DNA of 64,000 nt from Geosiphon pyriformis (lineage: Eukaryota; Glomeromycota; Glomeromycetes; Archaeosporales; Geosiphonaceae): positions 959,007 through 1,023,006 of the forward strand of contig JAAOMT010000591.1 in assembly GCA_016748015.1 (NCBI GenBank), in the 5' to 3' direction. This document shows positions 12,740 to 26,777 of the stretch, piece after piece. The stretch's first letter is position 1. Every line of letters begins with the position of its first letter. Below the pieces are notes generated by a model. That model was not told the origin of the DNA. It did not search any database and was given only the letters and a program-made list of their open reading frames with translations. The position numbers were made by a program, and so were the translations under genes.

Positions 12740-15255
12740 TTATTCTTTATATTTATCTTTTATGTATTCTTTGCATTTTTCTTTTGTTCCTTCAGGATGT
12801 TCCAATTGCCATTCCAACACCCATTGCTGGTACTCTTTAAAACCTGGTCCCATTCGTATATCCAGTAGTTGGATGATTTCTTTACCCTACAAAATTTTCA
12901 TTTACTTTAACAAGATAGAATTTTTAAGAAAACAACGAACAATTCTTACGTTAATAATAGGCTTGATTTCGTAGGCGTCTTGCAAGCCTAACTCTCTAAT
13001 TCGATTTATCAGTTTATTGAATCTTTGGATCATGTGCAGACTATTTTCATTTAAAGCTTCAAAAGCCAGAAAGAAAAATTTGATTGAGATTAGAAATGAA
13101 GATTAGAAATGAAGATTGAGAAACCACAACAACTTACTCGGCTGATATTCAATATCTTTTCCCTTCGGCAATAGCTCTAATGCTAGTCCTAAAATTAAAG
13201 CCATTGGCCATTTATCTCCAATTTTTCGTATCAACAGACCTATTAAAAAAAGTTAATCAATCCAGTTACGTTCTTAGAAAATTCAAATAAGATAATGATT
13301 ACCGAGGTAAACCCTATCCAAAGGAGTCGCTTCGTTTTTGATTGCAGCCGAGTTTAGTGGCCCCATCGCATCAAATAATTTAGTAATATTATCAATGTCG
13401 GAATTTGGTAGCTGAAAAATCCAAGTTAAAATTCAATAATTCATATTTGCTGAGTGCCAATGATTATAATGAAAGGGATTGCCAAAACCTTTAAGCTTTT
13501 TCGAATAATTGAAGAAACAGCTGGAACTTCTCTTTTACCATCTTGTACAACCACATTTAAATAAGGAACTAGAATTGATGCAAGATACAATGATCTGACT
13601 TCTGCCAATGGTCGAATGGAAATATCGGGATCAAGGGTGCTTTCACCTGACGAAATTAACCTATTAACAAATTAAAGAGTTTAGAAGTTACCTTTTTGCT
13701 CGGAGAAGCAAATTATTTATTCTCACCATTTTAAGATTCTGGAGACATTTACACCCATAATTGGTTTATGAATAATTCCAGAAATTATTGTCGTTTGAGA
13801 TGGTGGAATGAATATAATCTCATAAAGATTGAATGATTGAATGAGTTCAAAAGAATGTAGGGGATCACTTGCTGGAATGATCGGATAACTATTAGAGTGG
13901 AAAACAATCAAAAGCAAAGGAATATTGTTCACGGAGTATACATACCTTTGATCATTTTATCAATCTCTATTCCCACACGTTCTCTACTAATCTTTGACAA
14001 CAAAGCCACCTTTAATAGACCAAAATATGAATAAGGGTTTAACAGCCATGTACAACCCGGGATATAAAAATTGGTTTCACCCTTATAACTTCATTTTTAA
14101 CAGTTTCTAATATTTCATCCACTATACTGAAATGAAATCGACTAGCGAAACGTATACATCGAAGGACACGTAGGGGATCGTCCAAGAATGTTTGATATGC
14201 GGGAAGCGGTGTTCTAATCAATCCAAGCGACAAATCCTCAAGACCCTGCAAAAACATTAACCGGTTCAATGATTCTTAAGGGGATTTTTGATAAACGTTA
14301 ACAGTAAAATCTGTTATCATAGAAACAAACTTTTTCTGTGAAATCTTCAACTTGTCGCGTATGTATATTGTAGAATAATGCGTTGATCGTGATATCCCGA
14401 CGCAATGCATCTTCTTTTGGTGTACCAAAAACCTATACATAAGGTTAGATTTAATAGATAGACGCACCATAATTCATTTGATTTTTTCAAAATACTCACG
14501 ACTTTCTTCGGGATTCGACTATCCTCTTGATAGACTTCACTCCTTAAATTTACAAAATCTACTTCAAGCCCTAATACTTTTGTTGCGGCGGTCTGCAAAT
14601 GTTTCGATCTATCAGGATTTTTTTCAATTTTGCCTATTGAACTTACTGGGTAGTTGTTTTCACAAAGATACTTGTTCACAAGTTTGGCAAATTCAAAACC
14701 CATCATTAAACTAAGGGCCACATCAAGATCATTACACTCTAATCCGAGAAGCTGATATATTGAATTGAAAAATCAAGACATTGAGGAAGACTAAAGTTAA
14801 AGAAGCCCACTTTAAACGTACAGAATCATCAATAGTTTTGAGTAGAAAAGGCTCACTTTATCACGAACCCATCCACCAGCAATTCTTAAAGTTAAGTCGG
14901 CCATTTCTGGTTTATCTTTTTTCAACAATTCAGTAACATCAGTCAAGATATTGCATATTTTTGTTTCCTGTTCTGTCAAGAGGATTTTCATATCCGTTTT
15001 TACTATACGTGTATTGTTAAGAGGTCCATAAGAAATAGTAGTCGAAGGACCTGCTGGAAGAGTGTCTTTTGACCCAGAATAGGGTTTGTGCCGAAATTGT
15101 GGCAAAGACTTGTTGGTCGGGTCGGACGGCAGTTTGGCAAACCTTGTAGGAATAATTTTGGAAATAAACAGTGGCCAAACTCTAGCTTTTGGTTTGTCAA
15201 GTTTGCTCTTTAATCTTCTAGCTTCAGAATAAAAGTATTGAAAAACGCGTTTCAT
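12740..15255 (-). CDS. CCA1: CCA-adding tRNA nucleotidyltransferase, 11 exons
   Basis: Exons from 5' to 3' on the minus strand: 15255-14857, 14751-14500, 14432-14331, 14245-14081, 14009-13946, 13871-13727, 13660-13489, 13411-13303, 13239-13138, 13056-12950, 12886-12740; 587 aa, all phases consistent. The enzyme adds CCA to tRNA 3' ends in nucleus, cytosol and mitochondria. Class II motifs are in order: GGWVRDK (127-133), catalytic NDLD with aspartates at about 141 and 143, RRDITINAL in exon 3, EDLSLGLIRTP and DDPLRVLRCIRFASRF in exon 4, and KISRERVGIE in exon 5. The first ~100 residues are basic and Ser-rich, consistent with a mitochondrial targeting extension that can be skipped by an internal start. 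It shares a 227-bp divergent promoter with the TMEM70-like gene. Confidence 0.92.
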
Positions 15256-15482
15256 TAGCTTTAGCTATCAAAGTTTCGTCATCGTAAATAGTCCGCTAAA
15301 ATCTTCTTTGGCCAATCAAAATTTTAAGAAAATGGATCAAATTTTCTTGAAAATTTGGCCCTTGAGCCCTGACTTTGTTGGATTTAAAGTGACCTTTGAT
15401 TCCGATTTTTTTTAAAACATGCTGCGCATTATATGTTGAATTCTTATTCTCGAGGACTAGTCACATTTTCCCTTTACCCAAG
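15256..15482. promoter_or_regulatory. Shared divergent promoter, CCA1 / TMEM70-like
   Basis: 227 bp separate the two start codons, which face away from each other, so both promoters must lie here. No specific motif is claimed. Confidence 0.5.
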
Positions 15483-16494
15483 ATGCAGTGGCGAGTATTC
15501 AGTTCATTGTCAAACTCCTTGCATAGTGTCAACATTAAAACTAAAATTTTCTTGTGCACAAATCATAAGTCACGTCTACTTCCCAATGAAAACTTGAAAA
15601 TTTCGCGTCTTAATGTTACTTTAAATTCACTTCTCGGAAAAATGTCTTCACAAAGCTTTTCTCATTCAAGATTCCTTTCTAGTGATGAAAAGAATAAAAA
15701 TGATAAAAAACACACATTAGACATCAAACCCCAAAAAATGGACCGTGAGCTCCTATATATTGGCCCATTAGGTAGAACAGTCAAACAATTTAAGTGGTTC
15801 TCATTTTTGGTGGGGTCTTGCGGTTATGCCCTTACCCCTTACATACTTGCTGTGGGCAAGGAACCTGTGATTGGGAGTATTTTAGGTAGGTTTTTATTCA
15901 CGAAGCTTTTGATTTTAATTTTGGATCTGACTAGTTCCAATTAATTTGAAAATGCTTGTCGGACATGATTTGTATTATTCTTCCCTGATCCCAGTTGGAA
16001 TAGCTTCTCTAATCCCAATCATTTTGGTAAATTTCGTAAGCGCCCCCTACGTGTCTCGCTTTTATATTGAGATCCCGCGTAGCATTCGTCTAAGAGCCAG
16101 GAAAGCCTCATTCAATCCGAAACTCTTGTCACCTGAAAACGGTGATCCTTTTCTCATTTTTGAACGTTACGATTGGTTGGGCAGGTTATATGAAACACGG
16201 GTACCGCTAAGCGAATTGCAAATGAATAAAAGAAGCTATCGAATGGCCTTGTGGGAACAAGTCAAAAATAATGGGGATAAAGGTACAAGGTTGAGTCACA
16301 TGATTTCAGCAGAGGGGTTGTTTTTTGTGGAGAAAAAATCCTTAAAAGAGGATACTTACACAAGTGCATTGCTCGATTGGATCGAAAATAATTCTGAATG
16401 GTATGTGAAAAGAAAAATTCAGGAAAAAGCTGAGCTAGAACAATGGGTGCGCTATACAGAGCCACAGGCAAAACAGAATGCTAAAAAAGATTAA
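15483..16494 (+). CDS. Mitochondrial TMEM70-like membrane protein, 2 exons
   Basis: Exons 15483-15885 and 15995-16494 join to 300 aa. The N-terminus is basic and Ser/Leu-rich without acidic residues for about 50 aa, as in mitochondrial presequences. After it comes LLYIGPLGRTVKQFKWFS, then two hydrophobic segments separated by a short loop (CGYALTPYILAV and VGIASLIPIILVNFV). This layout (YxG then a two-helix hairpin and a matrix domain) matches the TMEM70/TMEM186/TMEM223 family of inner-membrane assembly factors. TMEM70 itself promotes ATP synthase c-ring assembly. I infer family membership, not the precise substrate. The C-terminal ~150 residues are soluble, with a charged end. The ATG at 15483 is chosen because it begins the presequence-like stretch. 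Confidence 0.6.
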
Positions 16495-17367
16495 AAGCTT
16501 TATGATTTATCTTTTTGCCATTTTTTTTGTAAAATTTTTCCTAAATGATATGATCATTTTAATTCTAAAGTAAGGACTTGGTTCAAAGAACAGAAATTCT
16601 TAAATCGACATTTAAAGTTAAAAAATACAGTTTAAAATTTTCATAAATACAAGCTTTGCATTTATTAAATCCTTATTGTTTTATATACTATTTATATTTT
16701 TTGTTAATGTTTTTGTATTTTTCAAATTTTTATGAAAATCACAATAATAATTTATTAAATATTAATATAAAAAATTTTAATACATTAAATTTATTATTAT
16801 TATAAATTAATTATTGTAATTACCAAGAAGCTGTTAAAAAAAAAACTTTGAGTTTTTGTAAAGTAGTGGAATTAATATTAATTAAAAATAAAAACTTGTA
16901 ATTTGCTAAGCAATATTAATTTTTTTTAACCATTTTTGTAAAAACTTATTTCCGTTTTAAAAAATAAAGAAATTAAAATGACTTGTCCAAAAGCTCGTAA
17001 TTGAAAAAATTGTTCAGCGTGTGAATATGACATAAGGTATAGTTGGGATAACTGCATTGCATCCCAGTTCAAATTTTTTGAATCCAATCTATATTCCACC
17101 TAATCAATCTAATAATTATTATTAGAAAGAGAGTGTTTGCTACAATTCATAAAGCAACCTTAATTAATGAATTAATTAATAATTATATTTAGTTATCATT
17201 GTCATCAAAACTGCAGAGCCCAAGACGCAGCGTGAAAGAGAAGTTGGTAATAGCTGCATTTTGGGAAAAGGCTGATATGCATTTGATTGATAAGCATGAC
17301 CAAGTAATTAACTGATTAGTATTTTTATTTATAGAAAAATTTTTCAGCGGCACAATTTTTATCTGTC
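16495..17367. other. AT-rich intergenic region
   Basis: About 870 bp, strongly AT-rich between 16550 and 16980. I see no coding exon or recognisable repeat here. The last ~150 bp should contain the NOP14 promoter. Confidence 0.4.
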
Positions 17368-20300
17368 ATGACGAAAAAGCAAAAAACTAGTAGTGGAGGG
17401 TCAACTTTGAAACGGCTGAAAACTTCTTTAAAAGAAGCAGGGTTAATAAGATCGGGGTCCCAGCATACAAGTAGCAAAAAAAGCCGCAAGGGAAAACCTG
17501 CGGGACCTGGGAAATCCATTTTGCAAAACAAGTTAGAGTCGGACAACCCCTTTGAAATCAAAGTTACTCGCGAGAAACATGTAGTTTTAGGCAGAAAAGT
17601 GAAGGGCGTTAGAGGACGGCCCGGGCTTAACAAACACATAGGGAATGAGAATGTAAGGCCATTTTATAGTTGGAATCCTCACGCATTCATAATTATAGAT
17701 TCATATTTATGCTCAAAAATTCAAATGATGCATACCAGCGTAAGAAAACTATTTTAGTAGAATTAGAGAAAAAGAATAAAGCTGGTGGCGTTATTGATCG
17801 CCGTTTCGGTGAGAATAATCCTCACCTAACACTAGAAGAAAAAATGTTGGAAAGATTTACTAAAGAACGACAAAATCGCAGAAGTACGAGATCCTCATTA
17901 TTTAATCTTGAAGCGGATGAAGATCTTACTCATTATGGGCAATCATTGGCCGAAATTGATGATTTTGATGGGTTGGATTTTGGGTTGAGTGAAGGTGACG
18001 AGCATGGAATCGATAAGGGCTTTATTGATCCCAAGACAGTGAGCCAAAATCATTTTGGGGGATTTGCGGAAGAAAATGAATCACATATTCCACTTCAACG
18101 GATAAAATCAAAAAAAGAAGTAATGGAAGAAGTGATTGGAAAGAGTAAAATGCACAAGTACGAAAGACAACTTGAGAAAGAACAAGATGAACGTGTTAGG
18201 ATTGAATTAGATGAAGAATTGAATCAGATTCGTGGGTTGCTTACCGTATCTTTTGAGAAATCGCAAAATGATGCTTTACCATATAAAAAGTCTGTCCAAA
18301 TATCGCCATTTTCAAAAAGACCTCAACGTGAGTCTCAACAAGATGCATATGACAAAGTTGTGCGTGAATTGGCGCGTGAGAAACGGGCAAAGCCAACTGA
18401 TCGACTGAAAACTGAGGAGGAAATAGCATTTGAAGAGAAAGAAAAATTGGAAAAATTAGAGGTTGGAATTTAAATCCCTACAAAAAAGTCCTATTCAATG
18501 ATCTAAAATGTTTACTTTGCAAATGATCTCCGATAACTGATCCTGCCTGTGGATTTAGCGTATGCGAAAAAGACGCATGGAAGGATTAGATTCCGAGGAA
18601 GACGAAGAAGAAACTGTTAAAGAGCGCAAACGGCACAAACGGGCTCCTGTCGGAGATGATTTGGACGACGATTATATTTCTGAAAATGATGATAATGATG
18701 ATATGTATGGTCTTGGAAAAGGGATAAGCGTTCGAGATTTTCAGAAAAACTCACAGAGTAATTTTGAGGATGAAGAAGATGATGATGACGATGATGACGA
18801 CGACGATGATGACGACGACGACGATGATGACGACGACGACGATGATGATGACGACAATGATGATGATGATGATGATGACGACGACGATGATGAAGAAGTC
18901 TATGATTATGATTATAAAAGGGAAAACCAAAAAGAGGCGGATGATGAAGTTGCTTATAAAGTGGAGGATGTCCAAAATGAGGAGAAAGGTAGAGCGAAGG
19001 GTGTTGAGATTGGTTATGAAATGGAGGAGGAACATGAGGAGAATGATAATGAAGTTGAGAATTTAGGGAATCTACCAAGAAAGTTAAAAACAAAACAAGT
19101 GAAAAAAAACACTAAAAACATCTTACATGATATTTATAACGTTGAAAACCCTCCAAGATCTTCTAGCGCAAAGCGAGATGATTATGAGGATGATATTACT
19201 GATTTTGAATTTTGTGAATCTGCCAATGAGTGGGTGCAAAAGAAAAATTCGGGGAAGGAAAAGGAGTTACCGTATATTTTCTCTTGTCCGAGGACTCTCG
19301 AAGAATTTAATTCATTATTGGAGGGCGTAGGAGATCTTGATGTGGTAACAATAGTCCATCGTATCCGAGTAATTCATCACATTAAACTTGGAGCTGCAAA
19401 TCGGGAGAAACTAGAGGTTGGTTTATCTATTTTATAGATACATTCTGCAATAATTATTTTGCTGATTCTTTCTACTAAATCCTGTGTACAGGTATTCTTT
19501 GGAGTTCTGTTAGATTACATAAGTAACAGGACAATGGAGACCTCCATTCCTATGGAACTGCTTAATAAGCTCATTAAGCATATTTTTGAGCTCGCGCATC
19601 AAATCCCCGAAAGAGTGACTCAATATTTCTTGGAACGTCTGTCCGATATGGGAAGCCGTCTGGCCAAATCAATAGGATCGTCAGGTGTTAGGAATTTCAA
19701 GGCGATTTTTCCAACCGCTACTGATCTCATTTTTCTGAGAATAATTGGACAGATTTTTCCTACATCGGATCTTCATCACCCAGTAGTGACACCGGCAATG
19801 ATATTGATGGGTCAATATCTCACCCAGCATACCGTATTGAATGGAAGAGATTTAGTTAGTGGATTATTTATATGTAATTTATTCCTCGAGGTATTTTATT
19901 CAACACTTGGTTCTTTGTTTAATAACAATTATTTGTCTCCACATTTTATTCATAAGTTGTTTTTTACAGTATCAAACTCAATCGAAGCGTATATGCCCAG
20001 AGGCACTCAATTACCTTAATTCCTTACTCGTTTACCTTGCCCCACCGAATACCTTTGCCTCCACACATTTTATTCCTGGCTATTTTCCTATAATGCGTGG
20101 TTTGATCACCGATTTTCAAATTAAGAATTCAAAGTCTATTAATCCGGAACGGTTGAATTTTTCGGAACTCATATGCAGTTCGAGTCGAGAAGGAAATAGC
20201 GGGAATGGTTCTATGAAGAACGACTATCTGGATGAAACCTTCCGGTAACTCTATTCTGTCAAAATCTTATTGTGTATTTACACGTAATTAATAGCTTCTA

Positions 20301-20998
20301 ATTTATATTCTTGACTGTTTCTTACAGCGTCTCGGTACTTTTGGCAACCTTGCAACTTACTGGGCAATATGCCAAATTGTACAGTCCGACATCCGCATTT
20401 ATCGAACTTTTCACCACATCCCTATTTTTATTGGAGCAATATCCGAATGAAGATTTCTCCGGAAAAATACAAGTAATAGTTAGCTCTTTAATCGCTTGTA
20501 ATAATTAAATCAATCTAAAAGAAATTTCTCAAATATAGAGCACATTAGCATCCATAAAAGATATACTACAACGTTTATTGAAATTCTCGCATCAGTCTCG
20601 TCGGCCCCTTACTCTACAAGATCATAAACCTATTCCGCTCACCACTTATATCCCGAAATTTGAAGAAAAGTACGCAATATATAATTATTCTTCGTCTCCT
20701 TTAACACAAATCGCTTACTTTTGAATTTTCCCAATCTTCCAAAAGTTATTCGTTTGGGTGCAAAAACGATAAAGATAGGGAACGCGCTGAAATGAACAAG
20801 CTCAAATCCCAGTATAAAAAAGAGCGTAAGGGAGCGATTCGCGAATTGCGTAAGGATAGTCAATTCATTGCAAGGACAAAGTTAGGTAAAATTAAAGAAC
20901 AAGATGCCGCATATAAGAAAAAAATCAACTCAATATTTGGGATTCTTGACACTGAGCAACACGAAAAAAAGGTTCTCCAGAGAAATAAGAGAAAGTAA
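17368..20998 (+). CDS. NOP14: Nucleolar protein NOP14 (SSU processome), 8 exons
   Basis: Exons 17368-17652, 17739-18461, 18559-19416, 19492-19890, 19970-20244, 20328-20472, 20539-20669 and 20746-20998 join in frame to 1022 aa. NOP14 is a scaffold of the 90S/SSU processome needed for 18S rRNA maturation. Conserved features are a basic N-terminus, the block NPFEIKVTREKH, then KHIGNENRKKTILVELEKKN with GGVIDRRFGE, and a C-terminal QYKKERKGAIRELRKDSQFIA block. Between about residues 405 and 450 there is an almost pure Asp/Glu tract coded by GAT/GAC repeats (18760-18895), longer than acidic tracts I would expect. Some donor sites are weak (GTTGGA after exon 2, GTTGGT after exon 3). It ends 178 bp from the convergent HMG-box gene. 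Confidence 0.93.
18760..18895 (+). repeat. GAY trinucleotide tract inside NOP14
   Basis: A run of GAT/GAC codons, with a few GAA/GAG, stays in frame and encodes roughly 45 acidic residues. Codon alternation (GATGACGACGAT) suggests selection on the amino acid and not only slippage. Confidence 0.8.
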
Positions 20999-21175
20999 TT
21001 GACCCTTTATCTCGGAATGATGAAATTTGAGTTATTTGATCTACATTGCAGAATAGGTACAAATCAAGAACATCTACGCGATTAAAAAATAATAGCATCA
21101 AAATTACATTGAATTGACAATCAAATAGTCAAAAGAAGTACTTATTATTGATAAACTAGCTTGGCTAACTTATTA

Positions 21176-22201
21176 CTATTTTATTTTGCTTTTTTTATTT
21201 CCCTTACCATGGGTGGGTGATTTAATTTTATCATTTCCACTCGATTCTTTAACATGAGGGGAAGCTACTTTAGTATTATTACTAGCTTCAGTGAGCTTTC
21301 TTCTCTTTGGATCTTCAATATTTTCAGAATTAGGCCTTTTTCGTTCTTTTATAGGGGGATCCATTTCTAGCTTGATAGATGAATCACCAATTCCTTTTTC
21401 TGATCGCCTTTTCTCGTTTGGAGATGTAGCCTTTTCAGAAATCATTTTGGGTTGGTCCTTAGGAATTTTTGGCTGTTGGCCTTTTTTCCGGGACTTTTCC
21501 GAAGATGCAATGTGAGATGAAGTTTCTTCATCATCACTGCTACCCGATTTTGATTGTGATTCTGATTCTTCAGCTTCAGATGATTCCGCTGATTCTCCTG
21601 ATTCTTCAGCTTCAGATGATTCCGCTGATTCCCCTCTAGCCTCTGATTCCTTTGGTTCGGTCTCAGATTCTTCGTCCGAACCTTCAGATTCTTCTTTTAC
21701 AATCTCACTCTTAATTTCCTTATTTTCCTCTTCATTTATGTTTGGAGAACCTCCCTTTCGCTTTGAAAGGTAGATTTGAACTGCCTTTTGACGCTTTCGA
21801 GTCTCGCGTTCATGCATCTTTTCGTATCGTTGTTTGTCCTCATCTGTTAAATCCCTCCACATCTCGCCCACTTTCGACATAACCAAGGAATTCTTCCACT
21901 CTGGATTCTCTTCCATGACTTTAGGACGAACCTCGTTACAATAATAGATGTAAGCGTTCGGCACCTTTTTCGGGAAGTTTGGATCTTTTCCTTTGTCCTT
22001 TTTCAGTTTTTTGTTTTTTTGGTTGGCTTTAGAGGCTGCTATTGCTTCTTTGAGGAAATCAACCGCCATTGTGAAGGCTTGGGAAGAAACTTGAAAAGAT
22101 TGAGAGGCCGCCTGGAACGATTGAGTAGCAGACTGTAAAGAGAGGGCCGCATTCTGTAGAAGGGCAACAAATCGTTCAATTTCACTATCTGAGAAATTCA
22201 T
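21176..22201 (-). CDS. HMG-box protein, intronless
   Basis: Single exon, 341 aa. A single HMG box lies at about 73-141: PKKVPNAYIYYCNEVRPKV, SLVMSKVGEMWRDLTDEDKQ and RYEKMHERE carry the core aromatic and tryptophan positions of the minor-groove-binding fold. Upstream, residues 15-50 form an amphipathic stretch with repeated LQSA/FQAA/FQVS units, a likely coiled helix for self-association. Downstream is a long Ser/Glu/Lys-rich disordered tail with a duplicated unit GESAESSEAEES (about 189-212) and several basic K/R patches that could act as nuclear localisation signals. Sequence-unspecific HMGB/Nhp6-type and MATA_HMG-like roles are both possible. I see no evidence that it is a mating-type gene. 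It is convergent with NOP14 and in tandem with RIO2. Confidence 0.85.
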   Translation of the reverse strand: MNFSDSEIERFVALLQNAALSLQSATQSFQAASQSFQVSSQAFTMAVDFLKEAIAASKANQKNKKLKKDKGKDPNFPKKVPNAYIYYCNEVRPKVMEENPEWKNSLVMSKVGEMWRDLTDEDKQRYEKMHERETRKRQKAVQIYLSKRKGGSPNINEEENKEIKSEIVKEESEGSDEESETEPKESEARGESAESSEAEESGESAESSEAEESESQSKSGSSDDEETSSHIASSEKSRKKGQQPKIPKDQPKMISEKATSPNEKRRSEKGIGDSSIKLEMDPPIKERKRPNSENIEDPKRRKLTEASNNTKVASPHVKESSGNDKIKSPTHGKGNKKSKIK

Positions 22202-22706
22202 GATGTATAAAGAAACAAAAAAAAGTTAAACGCGAAAAACAACGCGAAATATCTGATTATTTGTAATACATAAAGCTCATTTTTGATGGGCAGATGAGTG
22301 GCTCGCAGCCTATTTGATTTGGTCATGATTAGGCACCATTTAAATTTCACTTTTTAGCCAACAGAGGGGCTAATATCGAAATACTATTATAAAGAGAAAC
22401 CCTCGTTATAATTTTATCTTTACAACAAAAAATTCTAATAATCGGTTTACAAAAGAGGACAACGGACGGAAAAAACCCTTTTTTCAAATTTTCTCATCCA
22501 CAAATCGACATCCAATTGGCTGAAAGAAGAGGATACATTCGTCAGAATTGCGATTCAAGGATCCGAATATATCCAATACGAATTTTAATTGTGACCAAAC
22601 AAATAATGATGTCTATTTAAATTAAAGCAAATATTTGTGTGTCATAAGTTGTTTTCTATTGGAAAAGTTCCTCATTTCAAGCATGGGAAGTTCTTGACTC
22701 GTTCGA
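22202..22706. other. Intergenic region between RIO2 3' end and HMG-box 5' end
   Basis: About 500 bp that must contain the HMG-box promoter and RIO2 terminator (both genes on the minus strand). No coding exon is supported. No further element is recognised. Confidence 0.4.
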
Positions 22707-25235
<2,529 letters not shown>

Positions 25236-26777
25236 GATTTCTTGCAGTTGAATTGTCAACTTTTTTGTAAGTGATTTTTTATGCCCTGGACCCAAAAAAT
25301 CATGCAATTCTAAATTTAGAACGTTTTGATTAAAAATGAGATGTATTTGTTAACTGTGAACTAGCCAGGAAAATAAACAAGATATTAAGAATGAAAACTT
25401 TATATTGTTAAATATTGTTAAATGTAGTTAAACACATAATATTAATAACTTTTAGTTGTATTGTTTTTAAATTTAAGTTTATATTAATATTATAAGTTAT
25501 TTTAAATTATTTCAGTATTTTGCAAAGTAATTATGTAATTTTTGTAATTCGTTAATTTATATATATTTTTAAATTAATAATTTAATAAAAAACTCTTTAT
25601 TTCTTGTATTTTTATGATTACAATTAAAACATAAAATTTTTTATTTTTATAAGCTTTTTAATAAAATAATAAAAATAAAAATTTAATAATATTACAAAGT
25701 AAAAATAATTTTTTAAAACCAAAAAAAACCAATTTAATTCATTAAAATTAAGTATTAAAGTATTAATTAAAAATAATTAAATTTAAAAAAAAGTAATTAT
25801 AAATGAATTTGTTTTTTTAAATAAAAATATATTTTATTATTTTATAATTAAAATCAATATTTTTAAAATAAAATATTTAATTATAAGATATATTTTTCCA
25901 AAAAAAAAACTTTTTTTTATATATTTAATTATAATATTATTTGAAGTTTTAATACTTTTTTTGCTTATATTTTTATAAATTTTTGAAAACCAATTGTATA
26001 TTTTGTTTTTTTTTGTTATATTATAATAAAATTTTTAAATTATATTTATTGATTTTTATTAAACAAATATAAAAAACTACAATATTAATATTAATTATTA
26101 TTTTTATAAATACAATAATTTTTTAAGTTATATATGTTTTTTTAAGAATTAAGTAATTAATATTTAAATAATATTTTTTTGCTTTTTTATTAAATTAAAC
26201 TTTTTTTTATGTTTATATATTTAAATTTAATTATTTTGGTATTTTAATAAAATTTTAATTTAATTTATTAATATATATTTTTTTGTTGTTGTTGTTTTAA
26301 TCATTTTTAAAAAAAATTTGTTTTTAAATAAAACTCAACTATTATAATATATGTTTTATAGTAAATATAACTTATGTGCTTTCTATATTGTTTATTTATA
26401 ATAACAAAATCATCTTGGATCAAGTTTGAAAAAACAAATAATTATATATTTTTTATTTAATGAGTGTTTTTTTTACACGTAACCAGCCATTCAAAATTCA
26501 AGTGTACTGTATTTTTTATATAACTTGTTTTTAAAAAAAATTAAAAACTTTTTCTTTAATATTTAATTTAATAATATATTTTAACATTATAATGAAATCA
26601 ACTTTGTTTTAAATGTTTTAATAATTTAAAATAATTTAAAAGAAAAAAAAAGTATTTTAAATTATCATATTTTTACTATCATAAAATCATGCAAGATGGC
26701 CAAGATAATATATTAGGACTGTTAATGATGTCACTTACACATTTAGTTTCTTCCAAAATATCGCTTTTCCCTTAATC
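25236..26777. other. AT desert between RIO2 and RPN6, with decayed LINE-tail traces
   Basis: From about 25380 to 26680 the sequence is nearly all A/T and has no coding exon. Near 26330-26420 and 26459-26510 there are patches resembling the minus-strand LINE tail: ACTTATGTGCTTTCTATATT, and AATGAGTG followed by ACACGTAACCAGCCATTCA, where younger copies read ACATGTGGCTAGCCATTCA. The RIO2 and RPN6 promoters sit at the two ends. Confidence 0.45.

Noticed and set aside
18617-19093. 158-aa His-rich minus-strand frame opposite NOP14.
   Set aside because: Antisense shadow of the GAT/GAC tract.
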